Source: Bacillota bacterium
GTDB taxonomy: Bacteria > Bacillota > Clostridia > Lachnospirales > Lachnospiraceae
NCBI GenBank assembly: GCA_023411555.1
Contig: JAEYOQ010000017.1
Coordinates: forward strand, 1 to 64,000
Direction of reading: 5' to 3'
DNA length: 64,000 nt
Each line of letters starts with the position of its first letter. The first letter of the stretch is position 1. The notes beneath the pieces were generated by a model that saw only the letters and a list, made by a program, of their open reading frames with translations, did no database searches and was not told the origin of the DNA. Below are positions 53,087-62,941 of this stretch, in pieces. The position numbers and the translations under genes are program-made.

Positions 53087-54442
53087 TCACATTTGTATAA
53101 ATCGATTGAAACGTTGTTCTGCCTCATACTGAGTCTTCTCTTCATCAATGGTTACTAATTTCCCCTGCTGTACAACTATTTTACCGTTAATAACCGTATA
53201 ATCAACTGCACCTTTTAGTCCTACTGTGGCTAAAACTGATTTAGGATCTACCATGGCACCGACTAATTCAAGTCTCTTTGTATTCACCAGGAAGAAGTCT
53301 GCTGCCTTACCTATCTCTATGGAGCCGATGTCAGATCGACCTAAAATTTTAGCACCTCCAAGGGTTGCAAGCTTCAACATATCATAACCGGTAGGCGCTT
53401 GATTGCCATACTGTAATCTGTGCAGGAGATAACCTGTCCTCATTTCCTCCAAAAGGTTGGAGCCATCATTGCTTGCACTACCATCAACAGCAAGTCCAAC
53501 CGGTATCCCCAGCTTCAGCATCTCTGGAATCCGTGCCACACCGGATGACAGCTTCATATTTGAAATCGGACAATGTGCCACACCGGTCTGAGTCTCGGCA
53601 AGACGCTTCAACTCCTCGTCATTAAAATGAATTCCGTGAGCAAACCATACATCACTACCGATCCAGCCCAAACTCTCCATGTATTCCAACGGCCTCATGC
53701 CATAGGTATTCAGGGTGAAGTTTTCCTCATCCTTAGTTTCTGCAAGATGGGTATGAAGTCGTACACCCAGACTTCTTGCGAGAACCGCGGATTCCTTCAT
53801 CAGATCTGGAGTTACGCTAAAGGGGGAGCAGGGTGCCAAGGCTACCTGGCGCATGGAACCGGTATTGGGGTCATGATATTTTTTCACCAGTCTTTCGGAA
53901 TCTTTTAAAATAGCATCTGTTGTCTGAACCACAGAATCCGGAGGCAAGCCGCCATCTTTTTTGCTCAACGACATGCTTCCCCTGGATACGTGCATACGAA
54001 TGCCCAGCTCTTCTGCCGCCATAAACTGCGTCTCAAGCATCTCGTTTCTACCTTCGGGAAATACGTAATGATGATCAAAACAGGTGGTACATCCGTTTTT
54101 CATTAATTCACCCATTCCAACCAGCGAAGTCGAATGGATTACTTCTTCATCAATGTTTTTCCATAATTCATAAAGCGTGATAAGCCACGGAAAAAGTTCC
54201 ATGGCTTGCACTTTAGGAAGATTACGAGTAAATATCTGGTATAGATGATGATGTGTATTCACTAACCCTGGATACATGCACATATTTGTTGCGTCAAGTA
54301 CTGTGTCAGCTTCCCATTCTTTTTTGCTGATGTCAACAATCATACCATTCTCTATGTACATGTTTACATTTTCCATTACCTGATCCTGCGGATCACAGGA
54401 AACTAAATAACGTACATTTTTAACCAATAAAGAATTATTCAT
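53087..54442 (-). CDS. Amidohydrolase, 8-oxoguanine deaminase-like
   Basis: This is a metal-dependent hydrolase of the amidohydrolase superfamily (about 451 residues from the ATG at 54442). AAGGAGG lies close upstream. Metal and active-site motifs are NTHHHLYQ, LHTHLAET, FAHGIHF and VDGSASNDGSN. The last is typical of 8-oxoguanine and related purine deaminases (SsnA/AtzA/TrzF branch). It belongs to the nucleoside operon, so deamination of a purine base or analogue is likely; the precise substrate is uncertain. Confidence 0.82.
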   Translation of the reverse strand: MNNSLLVKNVRYLVSCDPQDQVMENVNMYIENGMIVDISKKEWEADTVLDATNMCMYPGLVNTHHHLYQIFTRNLPKVQAMELFPWLITLYELWKNIDEEVIHSTSLVGMGELMKNGCTTCFDHHYVFPEGRNEMLETQFMAAEELGIRMHVSRGSMSLSKKDGGLPPDSVVQTTDAILKDSERLVKKYHDPNTGSMRQVALAPCSPFSVTPDLMKESAVLARSLGVRLHTHLAETKDEENFTLNTYGMRPLEYMESLGWIGSDVWFAHGIHFNDEELKRLAETQTGVAHCPISNMKLSSGVARIPEMLKLGIPVGLAVDGSASNDGSNLLEEMRTGYLLHRLQYGNQAPTGYDMLKLATLGGAKILGRSDIGSIEIGKAADFFLVNTKRLELVGAMVDPKSVLATVGLKGAVDYTVINGKIVVQQGKLVTIDEEKTQYEAEQRFNRFIQM

Positions 54443-54487
54443 CATAACCTCCTTGAATACCACTACGTGGTATCTTCTAATTCATTA

Positions 54488-54520
54488 CCATAGAAAGTTC
54501 ACTAAACGTGCTTTCTATGG
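54488..54520 (-). repeat. Repeated hairpin element overlapping the 3' end of a phosphorylase gene
   Basis: On the minus strand CCATAGAAAG, CACGTTTAGTGAA, CTTTCTATGG mirrors the hairpin at 42790-42824 (same stem core and loop design). Here the left arm encodes the last residues HRKHV and the loop carries the stop codon, so the element was apparently inserted at or grew into the gene end. Confidence 0.6.
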
Positions 54521-55284
54521 TTTTCTTCTAAATCCTTCTTGATAATTTCTCTCATTGCTTCAATTCCAACACGAATTGCTCTGTCTTCCCACTCACGAGG
54601 ATAATCCTTATCATCATTGGAGTAGCTTTTATAGTTTGTTGCACTTATCATAACAGAGGACATCCTAATACCCAGAGATGCAGCAACTAGAAATAAAGTG
54701 GAGCACTCCATACTGGTATTCGAAGCTCCGCCCTTTTCATAGGCATCCCACTTGTCCCTTAATTCATAATATACCGGTTTTGTCTCCGGTGCAACCTCAG
54801 TATAATAAGAATCCTTTGTAATGGTTACGCCGATATTATATGGTATATCAAGGCGTTTAGCAGCAGCTTCTAATTCTTTTACCATAGAAAAGTCAGGTAC
54901 TGCCGGGAATTCCATAGGAAGATAATGCAGACCTGTCCCTTCCATTCTTACCGCTCCATTTGGAATAACGACATCGCCAATTCTCACTTTGGGTGAAGTA
55001 GATGCACAGGATCCAATTCTCATCATAGTATGTGCTCCACATTCATATAATTCTTCTACTGCGATTGCTGCGGAGGGTCCGCCAATACCGGTGCTAGTAA
55101 CGGTTACCTTGACCCCATCCAGTGTTCCGGTATAGGTTAAGAATTCACGATGTTGCGCAATTTTTACCGGATTATCAAAATACTTTGCAATTAGTGCAGC
55201 TCGTTCCACACTGCCCGGTAAAAATACATATTGCCCAATCTGATCCTTGCTGATATTAAGATGCATCATTTTCTTTTCTTCCAT
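54502..55284 (-). CDS. Uridine phosphorylase-family nucleoside phosphorylase
   Basis: This 260-residue enzyme of the NP-I family cleaves a nucleoside with phosphate. Motifs are YVFLPGSVERA (phosphate region), TSTGIGGPSAAIAVEEL, RIGSCAS and STSMECSTLFLVA (ribose-binding Met-Glu). It closely resembles the gene at 62097-62864 and less so the gene at 55401. Uridine and purine preference cannot be separated by eye. The protein ends inside a repeated hairpin. Confidence 0.88.
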   Translation of the reverse strand: MEEKKMMHLNISKDQIGQYVFLPGSVERAALIAKYFDNPVKIAQHREFLTYTGTLDGVKVTVTSTGIGGPSAAIAVEELYECGAHTMMRIGSCASTSPKVRIGDVVIPNGAVRMEGTGLHYLPMEFPAVPDFSMVKELEAAAKRLDIPYNIGVTITKDSYYTEVAPETKPVYYELRDKWDAYEKGGASNTSMECSTLFLVAASLGIRMSSVMISATNYKSYSNDDKDYPREWEDRAIRVGIEAMREIIKKDLEENHRKHV

Positions 55285-55400
55285 GCTATGTAACCTCCTG
55301 TGATTCTCTGTTGTGTTATGTTTATTTAATACAAGACTGCAACTGACATTAAGCCTAATTCAAATGGGGGATATTTTTGAGTACGTAATACTCCGGATAG

Positions 55401-56174
55401 TTAATTATGCTGTTCTTGTTCAAAACGATAAATAGCTTCCAATACAACCCGTATTTCATCATCCCATCCGTTTGCCAAGCCTGTATTTTCCGTTTCATAT
55501 ATTACGTTACCCGTTACCAGATTTCCGGAAACTGCACTAATCATAGCTCCTCTTACCTTCCTACGGTGGCATACGGTATAGAGAGCAGAGCTTTCCATTT
55601 CAACGTTTAAGCATCCCAGCTTGGATAACTTATCAATCCACTCCTCTGTCTCACCATAGAAGGCATCATCGGAAGCATTAATTCCATAATAAACCTTGCC
55701 GGATATATCCTTTTGCATATCTTTTGCTGTATCAATAATCGCTCGGGTCAGGTCAAAATCTGGTACTGCAGGAAAGCAATCTGGTACATAGAACTTGGAG
55801 GTACCTTCATTTTTCATAGATGCAGTGGAAATCAGTAGATCGCCGATTTCGATTCCTTCCTGTAGTGCTGCGCTGCTGCCGATGCGAATGAGACATTCTG
55901 CACCGATATTAATTAATTCTTCCGCAGCAATCGCTGCAGAGGGACATCCCATTCCTGTTGAGGTGACAGAAACCTTTACTCCTTTATATGTTCCTGTAAA
56001 GGTACGATGCTCTCTGTTATTAGCCACAAGCTTAGCATCCTCAAGATATTTGGCTACACGGTCCGAGCGTGCAGGATCTCCCGGTAATAATACATATTTG
56101 CCGATATCTCCTGGCTCTAGATGGATATGGTATTGCCTCCTACCCATTGTTTTTTCATCTTTATTTAATGACAT
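55401..56174 (-). CDS. NP-I family nucleoside phosphorylase (uridine phosphorylase-like), second type
   Basis: This 257-residue phosphorylase has YVLLPGDPARSDRVAKYL, TSTGMGCPSAAIAAEEL, RIGSSAAL and NVEMESSALYTV, all NP-I features. It is more diverged from the two GIGGPSAA-type copies and is likely to have a different substrate range. It starts only a few bases after the permease gene and is preceded by AAGGAGGTATGACAAA. Confidence 0.88.
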   Translation of the reverse strand: MSLNKDEKTMGRRQYHIHLEPGDIGKYVLLPGDPARSDRVAKYLEDAKLVANNREHRTFTGTYKGVKVSVTSTGMGCPSAAIAAEELINIGAECLIRIGSSAALQEGIEIGDLLISTASMKNEGTSKFYVPDCFPAVPDFDLTRAIIDTAKDMQKDISGKVYYGINASDDAFYGETEEWIDKLSKLGCLNVEMESSALYTVCHRRKVRGAMISAVSGNLVTGNVIYETENTGLANGWDDEIRVVLEAIYRFEQEQHN

Positions 56175-56178
56175 TTTG

Positions 56179-57099
56179 TCATACCTCCTTGCTCCTTTTG
56201 TTTTTATTAATCTTCTGAATAGAATAAACGGTTAAGCCTAAAATAGTTGCTACATAAGGAAGCATTTGCACAAATTCCGAAGGAATTTGTAACAGCTGCA
56301 ATATATTGGACAAACCATCAAAAAACGAAAACACCATAGAAGAAATCAATACCCCGATCGGTGTCGACTGACCCATAGCACATGCTGCAAGAGCGATAAA
56401 GCCACGACCTGCTACCATGTCTCTAGTAAACATGGATAAGTATCCCATGGATAAGTACATGCCGCCTAATCCCACGAGTACGCCACACAATACAATTGCT
56501 AAGAACTGAATTTTGGTTACATTCTGTCCAACACTAGAAGCAGCATGGGGGTTTTCCCCAACAGCGCGCATTCGTAACCCCATAGGGGTTCGATATAGGA
56601 AGATGGAAATAACTATTACAAAGAAGAAAGCAATATAGGTAATCGCATTATGACCGGATAGAACATCTCCCAGTACAGGAATATCCTTTATAATTGGAAT
56701 ATTCACTGTAGGAAAGCTATAGCTTTTAATAGAGGAGCTTGATCCCTTTTCACCGGTTGCTAATTGGAGTGCAAAGACGGTGAGTCCCCCAGCCATTGTA
56801 TTAATCGCCGTACCGCATAATACAGCATTTGCTTTTAAAATAAGATGAAAATAGGCAAATACCGCGCTGACTATGATTGCAGAACCTACTCCTATAACGA
56901 TGCCCCAGAACAGATTACCACCCCATGCACTACCTAGGACTCCAAACAATGCTGAAATTAGCATAATACCATCCAAGCCAAGATTGACAACACCGGTTCG
57001 TTGGCATATTACTGCTCCTAAGGCAGCTAGTAATATAGGAGTTGCCACTCTGATCCACATAAAAAGGAAGTCAACGATAAAAGAATAATTAATTATCAT
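56179..57099 (-). CDS. BMP-type nucleoside ABC transporter permease (NupQ/YufQ-like)
   Basis: This hydrophobic permease has 306 residues and about eight to ten membrane segments. It shows the family stretch GLRMRAVGENPHAASSVGQN and ends in a basic tail. Its start overlaps the end of the previous permease gene by 11 bp. Together with the ATPase and the BmpA-like lipoprotein it forms a nucleoside importer. Confidence 0.92.
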   Translation of the reverse strand: MIINYSFIVDFLFMWIRVATPILLAALGAVICQRTGVVNLGLDGIMLISALFGVLGSAWGGNLFWGIVIGVGSAIIVSAVFAYFHLILKANAVLCGTAINTMAGGLTVFALQLATGEKGSSSSIKSYSFPTVNIPIIKDIPVLGDVLSGHNAITYIAFFFVIVISIFLYRTPMGLRMRAVGENPHAASSVGQNVTKIQFLAIVLCGVLVGLGGMYLSMGYLSMFTRDMVAGRGFIALAACAMGQSTPIGVLISSMVFSFFDGLSNILQLLQIPSEFVQMLPYVATILGLTVYSIQKINKNKRSKEV

Positions 57100-58180
57100 T
57101 TACTACATCTCCTTTCATCCCTGCTTCTGCCTTTGCAGCTTTTACTATCATACGTTGCTTCCACTTCTTCAATAAAGCTTCTGCAGCAATCATTAAAATC
57201 ATTACACCTTGAATTATTTGAACAACCTCACTACTAACATCGCTGTTTCTTGCCATAATATTTGCTCCTACATTAAGATATCCCATGAAAAGTGCAGCTA
57301 AGGGAACCATCAATGGATTATTCCTCGCAAGCAGAGCAACTGCAATACCAGACCAACCATAGCCAGGTGTTGAAGTCCATTTAAAGCGTGTATACATACC
57401 TAATAGCTCAGCTCCGCCCCCAATACCTGCCAGAGCACCAGCAATTACTTGGGAAACCACCATGATACCAGTCACCTTAATACCGGAATAGTTAGCAAAC
57501 TTTACATTGTTTCCTGTAATTCTTAATTTCATACCAAAGGTTGTACGATAGAGTAATAAATAGATTAAAATACATAAGACAACACCGACGATAATTCCAA
57601 TATGTATTCTTGTGCCATTAATAAAAACCGGCAAGATAGCAGTATCCAAAAATGCGATAGAAGCTAAGCTGGAGCTACTGATCTCACGAAAATAGTAGCT
57701 TACCATATAGATTGCAAAAAACTGTACCACATAATTAAGCATAAGCGACGTTACAACTTCAGACACCTGCCATTTTAATTTTAGAAGCGCCGGTATCAAT
57801 GCAACTGTTGCACCCATAATTCCTGCTGCCAATAAAGAAACCACGGGATGAATTCCTGCCGGTAGGGGTACAGAGGTAGCAACCATCATGGCTCCCAGGG
57901 TACCAATGAAGAAGGCTCCTTCTGTTATCATGGAAAATTGCCCTGCTCCAAAAATCAGAATTACTGCTAATGCGGTAAACATTAAAGGAGAGGCTGCCTC
58001 TACAATATTTCCAATGCGGAGAAGAGAGGTAAATGGTCCGATAAAGAAGCTGGAAAACGCATTCATTGGATCGGAGCTCGTTGCTAATACGATTAGAGAA
58101 ACCAAACCGCAGGATACTAAAATAGTTAGAATTAGCTTTGATATATCGACAATTAGCCGAATTCGTTTATTACTGTCCAT
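57089..58180 (-). CDS. BMP-type nucleoside ABC transporter permease (NupP/YufP-like)
   Basis: This permease has 363 residues and the coupling loop TTFGMKLRITGNNVKFANYSGI, plus several long membrane segments. Its start overlaps the ATPase gene by 11 bp, and AAGGAGGTATGCC precedes the ATG. Confidence 0.92.
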   Translation of the reverse strand: MDSNKRIRLIVDISKLILTILVSCGLVSLIVLATSSDPMNAFSSFFIGPFTSLLRIGNIVEAASPLMFTALAVILIFGAGQFSMITEGAFFIGTLGAMMVATSVPLPAGIHPVVSLLAAGIMGATVALIPALLKLKWQVSEVVTSLMLNYVVQFFAIYMVSYYFREISSSSLASIAFLDTAILPVFINGTRIHIGIIVGVVLCILIYLLLYRTTFGMKLRITGNNVKFANYSGIKVTGIMVVSQVIAGALAGIGGGAELLGMYTRFKWTSTPGYGWSGIAVALLARNNPLMVPLAALFMGYLNVGANIMARNSDVSSEVVQIIQGVMILMIAAEALLKKWKQRMIVKAAKAEAGMKGDVVNDN

Positions 58181-59732
58181 GGCATACCTCCTTAATCTCT
58201 TTGTCAGATTGTTTCTCTATTCCAAGCATATATTTTCCGAGCTCGAGTTCAGTAATGTTTGATGCATCAGGAAAATACGCTACTATTTGACCTTCATGCA
58301 TAACAATGATACTATCCGACAAGCCCAATACCTCATTTAAATCAGAGCTTACTAAAAGGACGGATTTTTTATCATCCCTCATCTTAATTAATCTCTTACG
58401 AATAAATTCGGTCGCGCCAACATCAACGCCTCGCGTTGGCTGATTGGCTATAATCACCTTGGGACCGCTGGATAACTCTCTGGCTAATACAGCCTTCTGT
58501 ATATTACCTCCGGACAGGCTATCAATATTAACCTCAGGATTCTTGCATAATACCTGATATTCCTTCACCATCTCTAAGCTATACTGCTGAATTGCACGCC
58601 TGTTAATAACTCCGTATTTGGAAAAAGCTTTTGATGATATCTTATCAGCTAGCATGTTTTCTGTTATAGATAAGGAAGGTGCAACTCCTGTAGTCATACG
58701 GTCTTCCGGCACATGTGAGACAGAGAGTTCTCTAATCTCCTTAATATTTAGGCCTGATATTTCCTTACCGCACATTTCTATGGTACCAGAGGAGTATTTT
58801 ATAAGACCAGTGAGTGCTTCAATTAACTCAGATTGTCCATTGCCTTCCACACCTGCAATCCCAAGAATTTCGCCTTCCCGAAGAACAAAAGATAATTTAT
58901 TTACACAGGCTTTTCCGTTTTCACCTACTATAGTTAAATCCTTTACCCGAATTGTTGTGTTCCCAATTTGGGGCCGTTTCTTCTCAATATTAAGGATAAC
59001 ATCCCTTCCCACCATTAGGTTAGAGATATCCTGCTCAGAGACATCATTGATATCATAGACACCCATCGATGCTCCTTGTCTAATAATCGAAATTCTGTCA
59101 CATAATTCCTTTACCTCATTCAGTTTGTGGGAAATAAATATAATGGTATATCCATTCGCACGCAATCTCTTTAATTCCTCAAACAATTCGGTTGTTTCCT
59201 GTGGGGTTAATACTGCGGTGGGCTCATCAAGAATCAGAATTTTAGCTCCTCGAAAAAGGGCTTTCAGGATTTCTACCTTCTGTTTTTGTCCAACCGTCAA
59301 ATCTTGTATTTTGGTTTTTGGATTTATTTTTAGATTGAACTTATCCGCCATTTCCTCCACTTGCTTCAAGGCTTGTTTCATATTAATTAAAAGTCCCTTT
59401 TTGGGCTCTGCACCAAGAATGACATTTTCTGCAACGGTTAACGACGGAACCAGCATAAAATGCTGATGTACCATACCGATACCTAATTCGATAGCCATCT
59501 GCGGTGTTGCAATTATCGTTTTTTTGCCGTTTACGTAGATTTCTCCTGAGGTAGGCTGTTCTTCACCAAAGATAATTTTCATTAATGTCGATTTACCTGC
59601 ACCGTTTTCACCCGATAGAGCGTGGATTTCCCCAGCATTAATGGAAAAATTAATCCCCTTATTCGCCATAACACCATTGGGATATACTTTAACAATATTC
59701 TCCATCCGCAATACTTCTTTTTTTGTCTCCAT
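58170..59732 (-). CDS. Nucleoside ABC transporter ATPase with two ABC domains (NupO/YufO-like)
   Basis: This 520-residue protein has two ABC domains. Domain one has Walker A GENGAGKST, signature LTVGQKQK, Walker B ILILDEPTA and FISHKL. Domain two has the degenerate GVEGNGQSE in place of Walker A and LSGGNIQKA as signature, as usual in the sugar/nucleoside importer ATPase branch. It lies 142 bp after the lipoprotein gene; a hairpin in that gap may raise the lipoprotein level relative to the rest. Confidence 0.94.
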   Translation of the reverse strand: METKKEVLRMENIVKVYPNGVMANKGINFSINAGEIHALSGENGAGKSTLMKIIFGEEQPTSGEIYVNGKKTIIATPQMAIELGIGMVHQHFMLVPSLTVAENVILGAEPKKGLLINMKQALKQVEEMADKFNLKINPKTKIQDLTVGQKQKVEILKALFRGAKILILDEPTAVLTPQETTELFEELKRLRANGYTIIFISHKLNEVKELCDRISIIRQGASMGVYDINDVSEQDISNLMVGRDVILNIEKKRPQIGNTTIRVKDLTIVGENGKACVNKLSFVLREGEILGIAGVEGNGQSELIEALTGLIKYSSGTIEMCGKEISGLNIKEIRELSVSHVPEDRMTTGVAPSLSITENMLADKISSKAFSKYGVINRRAIQQYSLEMVKEYQVLCKNPEVNIDSLSGGNIQKAVLARELSSGPKVIIANQPTRGVDVGATEFIRKRLIKMRDDKKSVLLVSSDLNEVLGLSDSIIVMHEGQIVAYFPDASNITELELGKYMLGIEKQSDKEIKEVCHGQ

Positions 59733-59760
59733 CTTTTCACTCCTTAAAAGAACTCTATGG

Positions 59761-59809
59761 AAAAGGGCAATTGCAAAATAATTATGATCCTGTATTTTAC
59801 AATTGCCCC
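59761..59809 (-). terminator. Hairpin between the binding lipoprotein and the ATPase gene
   Basis: GGGCAATTG(T)AAAATA pairs with TATTTTGCAATTGCCC on the minus strand and is followed by TTTTCC. It probably acts as a partial terminator. Confidence 0.65.
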
Positions 59810-59874
59810 GTGGATTTCAATACGATATCGCATCATATAATGGAGTGATATCATATCCAGATATTTCCCTTTGC

Positions 59875-61062
59875 TTATTTCATACTATCACGTAAATTAG
59901 ATACTTCTTCTGTTGTCATCTGCATTGCACTGCTTACTACGATCTCACCCTTGATAATGGTTTCCTTCACCTCTTCAAGACTTGCCTTAATATCCTCGGG
60001 TACGATGCTGTTATAATTATCATTATAAGCCAAGCCTACTGCTCCGCTGTCCAGACCTAAAGAATAAGTCTGATCACAGGTCATAGAACCATCAGCTATC
60101 CCCTTCACTGCAGTAACTAAAGAGTCACCAACATTCTTTAAGGTAGAGGTTAAAATATTCTTTGCGATTTCAGGGGTACTGTCCTTTAGCTGGGTGTATA
60201 AGTCTTGATCACAAGCGATAAGATATTTATCCACGTTGCTTGCTGCAGTTGCAGCTCCGATAATACTTTGAGAAGCCGGAGCATATACAAGTTGCGCTCC
60301 TTGGTTATATAACTGAGTTGTCATTTCTAAACATTTCGGAACATCTTCAAAAGAACCTACATAGGATGTAATCACTCTGATTGATGGATCAACATAAGCT
60401 ACACCCTCCAAATAACCAACTAAGAAGTCATTAATATTAGCAGCGTCCATGGAGCCGATAAAACCTAAGGTTCTTGATGCCGCATCAATTTTGGCATCAC
60501 CGGAATCGAGCATCTTTGCAGCTAATACACCAGCCATAAAAGCACCCTGATTTGAATTATAGGTGACACCCATCATATTACCATCAACTACAACATCACG
60601 ATTCACATCACTATCAAAAAATACGTATTTTTTATCCGGATACTGTACGGCTGTATTTTCTGCTACTTCCTTCACTGACCAAGTACCGGCAATGATGACA
60701 TCCCAGTCTTGTTCAGATACATCCAAAAAATGTCCCTCATAGCTAGTTTCATCACGTCCCATTTCGATTACTTTTACTTCATATCCAAGCTCATCTCTCA
60801 TCTTATAGAGACCACTTGCCGCAGAATCATAAAAGCCTTTATCTCCTAAGTTACCATTAACCAGATATACAACCTTAAGTGCTTCAGCGGCAGTTTCCTC
60901 ACTTGCGGTTTCCGTTGCTTTAGAAGTATCGGTTGCCTCTGTAACTGTTGTTTCTTCCTGCTTTGCTGGCGTGTCGGTGTTATTGGTATTTGCTTTTCCA
61001 CATGCGGTAAACATGGTACAAATAAGAGCACCAGCTAAAATTAGTCCTAAACCTTTTTTCAT
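59875..61062 (-). CDS. BMP-family nucleoside-binding lipoprotein (NupN/BmpA-like)
   Basis: This 395-residue lipoprotein has the lipobox CTMFTACGK and a Thr/Glu-rich linker, then a basic-membrane-protein fold with VVYLVNGNLGDKGFYDSA, GVTYNSNQGAFMAGVLA and GFIGSMDAANINDFLVGYLEG. BMP proteins of this kind bind nucleosides. It heads the transport genes and is preceded by a 260-bp gap with its own ribosome binding site (TTTAGGAGGACGACAA). Confidence 0.93.
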   Translation of the reverse strand: MKKGLGLILAGALICTMFTACGKANTNNTDTPAKQEETTVTEATDTSKATETASEETAAEALKVVYLVNGNLGDKGFYDSAASGLYKMRDELGYEVKVIEMGRDETSYEGHFLDVSEQDWDVIIAGTWSVKEVAENTAVQYPDKKYVFFDSDVNRDVVVDGNMMGVTYNSNQGAFMAGVLAAKMLDSGDAKIDAASRTLGFIGSMDAANINDFLVGYLEGVAYVDPSIRVITSYVGSFEDVPKCLEMTTQLYNQGAQLVYAPASQSIIGAATAASNVDKYLIACDQDLYTQLKDSTPEIAKNILTSTLKNVGDSLVTAVKGIADGSMTCDQTYSLGLDSGAVGLAYNDNYNSIVPEDIKASLEEVKETIIKGEIVVSSAMQMTTEEVSNLRDSMK

Positions 61063-61322
61063 TTGTCGTCCTCCTAAATCGTTTTGTTATTATTATTCTG
61101 CATATGTATAAGAGTTTTTTGTGTCTGACATTAGTTGTATCACAGATCCGCTTCCTGTCATCCACCAAGGCCTCTTTCACCCAAAAATGGCATCACTTAA
61201 TAAGGGCAATAGCTTTCGCACAGTTATTGCCATGGTTTATCATTCATTCATACTAAAGTTATTAATTAAATCTAAAGCCATGTCAGGCTATAGATCACAT
61301 AATTCGATACTCAATTCGTTAT
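61063..61322. other. Gap between the GntR gene and the nucleoside-binding lipoprotein gene
   Basis: It probably contains an internal promoter for the importer genes; I could not fix a -35/-10 pair. No further gene is convincing. Confidence 0.3.
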
Positions 61323-62090
61323 CTACAGATGTGATTTACGTTCCATTGAAAAACGATACTTACTTCCCAATAACTGATGTTTTGAATAGGCCAGGGGTTT
61401 GTCCGTATCCCCTACTAATATCTCTTCCACAATAACAATTGGCTCATTTTTATTGATATCCGCGATATGAGAATCTGTATCCGCATTCAGAACATTAAAT
61501 ACGGTTTTTGCCCGCTTTGAAAGCTGATATAATTCATTAACAATGAAATTCTTAATCATATCATCATTATTGATATCCAGACTAAATTCTTCGAGATATT
61601 TTGCATCAAAAATTGTGGTTGTGCTTGCCACCTGACGTCCACTTGCAAAATAATCTGCTCGCACAGATACCATTAAGGTCCCAGCTTTTTCATATCCCAG
61701 CTCATGAGCCACATAGATACCACAGGGCTGATACAGTGAGTTTGCTCTGATCTCCTCGATGGTATCAACACAATTCTCCAAGCAGGGATTAAAGAGCCAC
61801 TGAAATCCATCCTTTGACTGTAATGCATATGCTGCAACCACTGCCTGTTTTCCTTGCGTTTTATTGATGTAACCATCTTCCTCAAGCTTTCTCATCGCCA
61901 TTCTTACTGTCCCTCGGCTTACCTTCCAATAGCTTGCTAGCATATTTTCGCTTGGAACAACATCTCCTGTACTAAGAACGCCTTCAACAATTAAATTGAA
62001 TATGATATCATATATTTTTACATAATTGGGTATTGTCAGATTATCCGAAGCATCCTTTTCAAGTAATGGTAATTGATCATAATCAATCAT
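61323..62090 (-). CDS. GntR-family transcriptional regulator
   Basis: This 255-residue regulator has an N-terminal GntR winged helix (about 20-85: YDIIFNLIVEGVLSTGDVVPSE, SRGTVRMAMRKLEEDGYI). Its effector domain of about 170 residues resembles the UTRA type. It lies 6 bp after a phosphorylase gene and upstream of the nucleoside importer. It is the natural candidate to bind the 17-bp inverted repeat at 62942-62992 and to sense a nucleoside or sugar phosphate. Confidence 0.88.
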   Translation of the reverse strand: MIDYDQLPLLEKDASDNLTIPNYVKIYDIIFNLIVEGVLSTGDVVPSENMLASYWKVSRGTVRMAMRKLEEDGYINKTQGKQAVVAAYALQSKDGFQWLFNPCLENCVDTIEEIRANSLYQPCGIYVAHELGYEKAGTLMVSVRADYFASGRQVASTTTIFDAKYLEEFSLDINNDDMIKNFIVNELYQLSKRAKTVFNVLNADTDSHIADINKNEPIVIVEEILVGDTDKPLAYSKHQLLGSKYRFSMERKSHL

Positions 62091-62096
62091 GTTTGA

Positions 62097-62864
62097 TCAC
62101 CTTTTTTGTAAATCCTCTCTAATGATAGATTTCATAGCTTCAATACCGACTACAATAACTCTGTCTTCCAAATCAGTAAGCGGTGGTTTGTCTTTTTCTG
62201 CATAATTCTTATAGTTGGTTGCACTTACAAGAACGGAGGCAGATCGAATCCCTAGTGTAGCAGCTACCAGGAACAGGGTTGAGCACTCCATACTTGTTGA
62301 GGTTGCTCCACCTGCTTCATAGGCATTCCACTTGTGAATGATTTCATCCTTCACAGGCTTTGTTTCAGGACGGGTCTGACTGTAAAAAGAAGCTTTGGTT
62401 ATTGTGACCCCAACATTGTAAGGCATTTCCAGTCTCATGGCAGCTCTCTCTAATTCCTTGAGCATATTAAAATCTGGAACAGCGGGAAATTCTGTGGGTA
62501 AGTAATGGTCGCTTACGCCTTCCATTCTAATCGCTCCATTAGGGATCACTATATCCCCTACCCTTACCTTTTCTGAAGTAGAAGCACAGGAACCTATACG
62601 CATCATGGTATCAGCACCGCATTGATAGAGTTCTTCTATCGCGATTGCAGCAGATGGTCCACCAATTCCTGTACTGGTTACTGCTACCTTTACCCCTTCC
62701 AGCTCTCCTGTAAAGGTTCTGAACTCGCGATGATAAGCAATCTCTTTTGGATTATCAAAATAGGCTGCTATCTTTTCAGCACGCTCCGGACTACCCGGCA
62801 AAAAAACGTAACGCCCTACATCTCCTTTCGTAATTCCGATATGCATCATTTTTACTTTCTCCAT
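62097..62864 (-). CDS. Uridine phosphorylase-family nucleoside phosphorylase, first gene of the operon
   Basis: This NP-I phosphorylase has about 255 residues. I start it at 62864, after GGAGGAAGAT (the longer frame starts at 62876). Motifs YVFLPGSPERAEKIAAYF, TSTGIGGPSAAIAIEEL, RIGSCAS and STSMECSTLFLVA match the paralogue at 54502. Being first behind the strongest promoter, it is likely the main nucleoside-cleaving enzyme. It is followed directly by the GntR gene. Confidence 0.9.
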   Translation of the reverse strand: MEKVKMMHIGITKGDVGRYVFLPGSPERAEKIAAYFDNPKEIAYHREFRTFTGELEGVKVAVTSTGIGGPSAAIAIEELYQCGADTMMRIGSCASTSEKVRVGDIVIPNGAIRMEGVSDHYLPTEFPAVPDFNMLKELERAAMRLEMPYNVGVTITKASFYSQTRPETKPVKDEIIHKWNAYEAGGATSTSMECSTLFLVAATLGIRSASVLVSATNYKNYAEKDKPPLTDLEDRVIVVGIEAMKSIIREDLQKR

Positions 62865-62941
62865 ATCTTCCTCCATTTCTATATCTGTTCTAAATATAAA
62901 TTACTGTTAATAAAATCACATTCATGCGCCTTCTTAAGACG

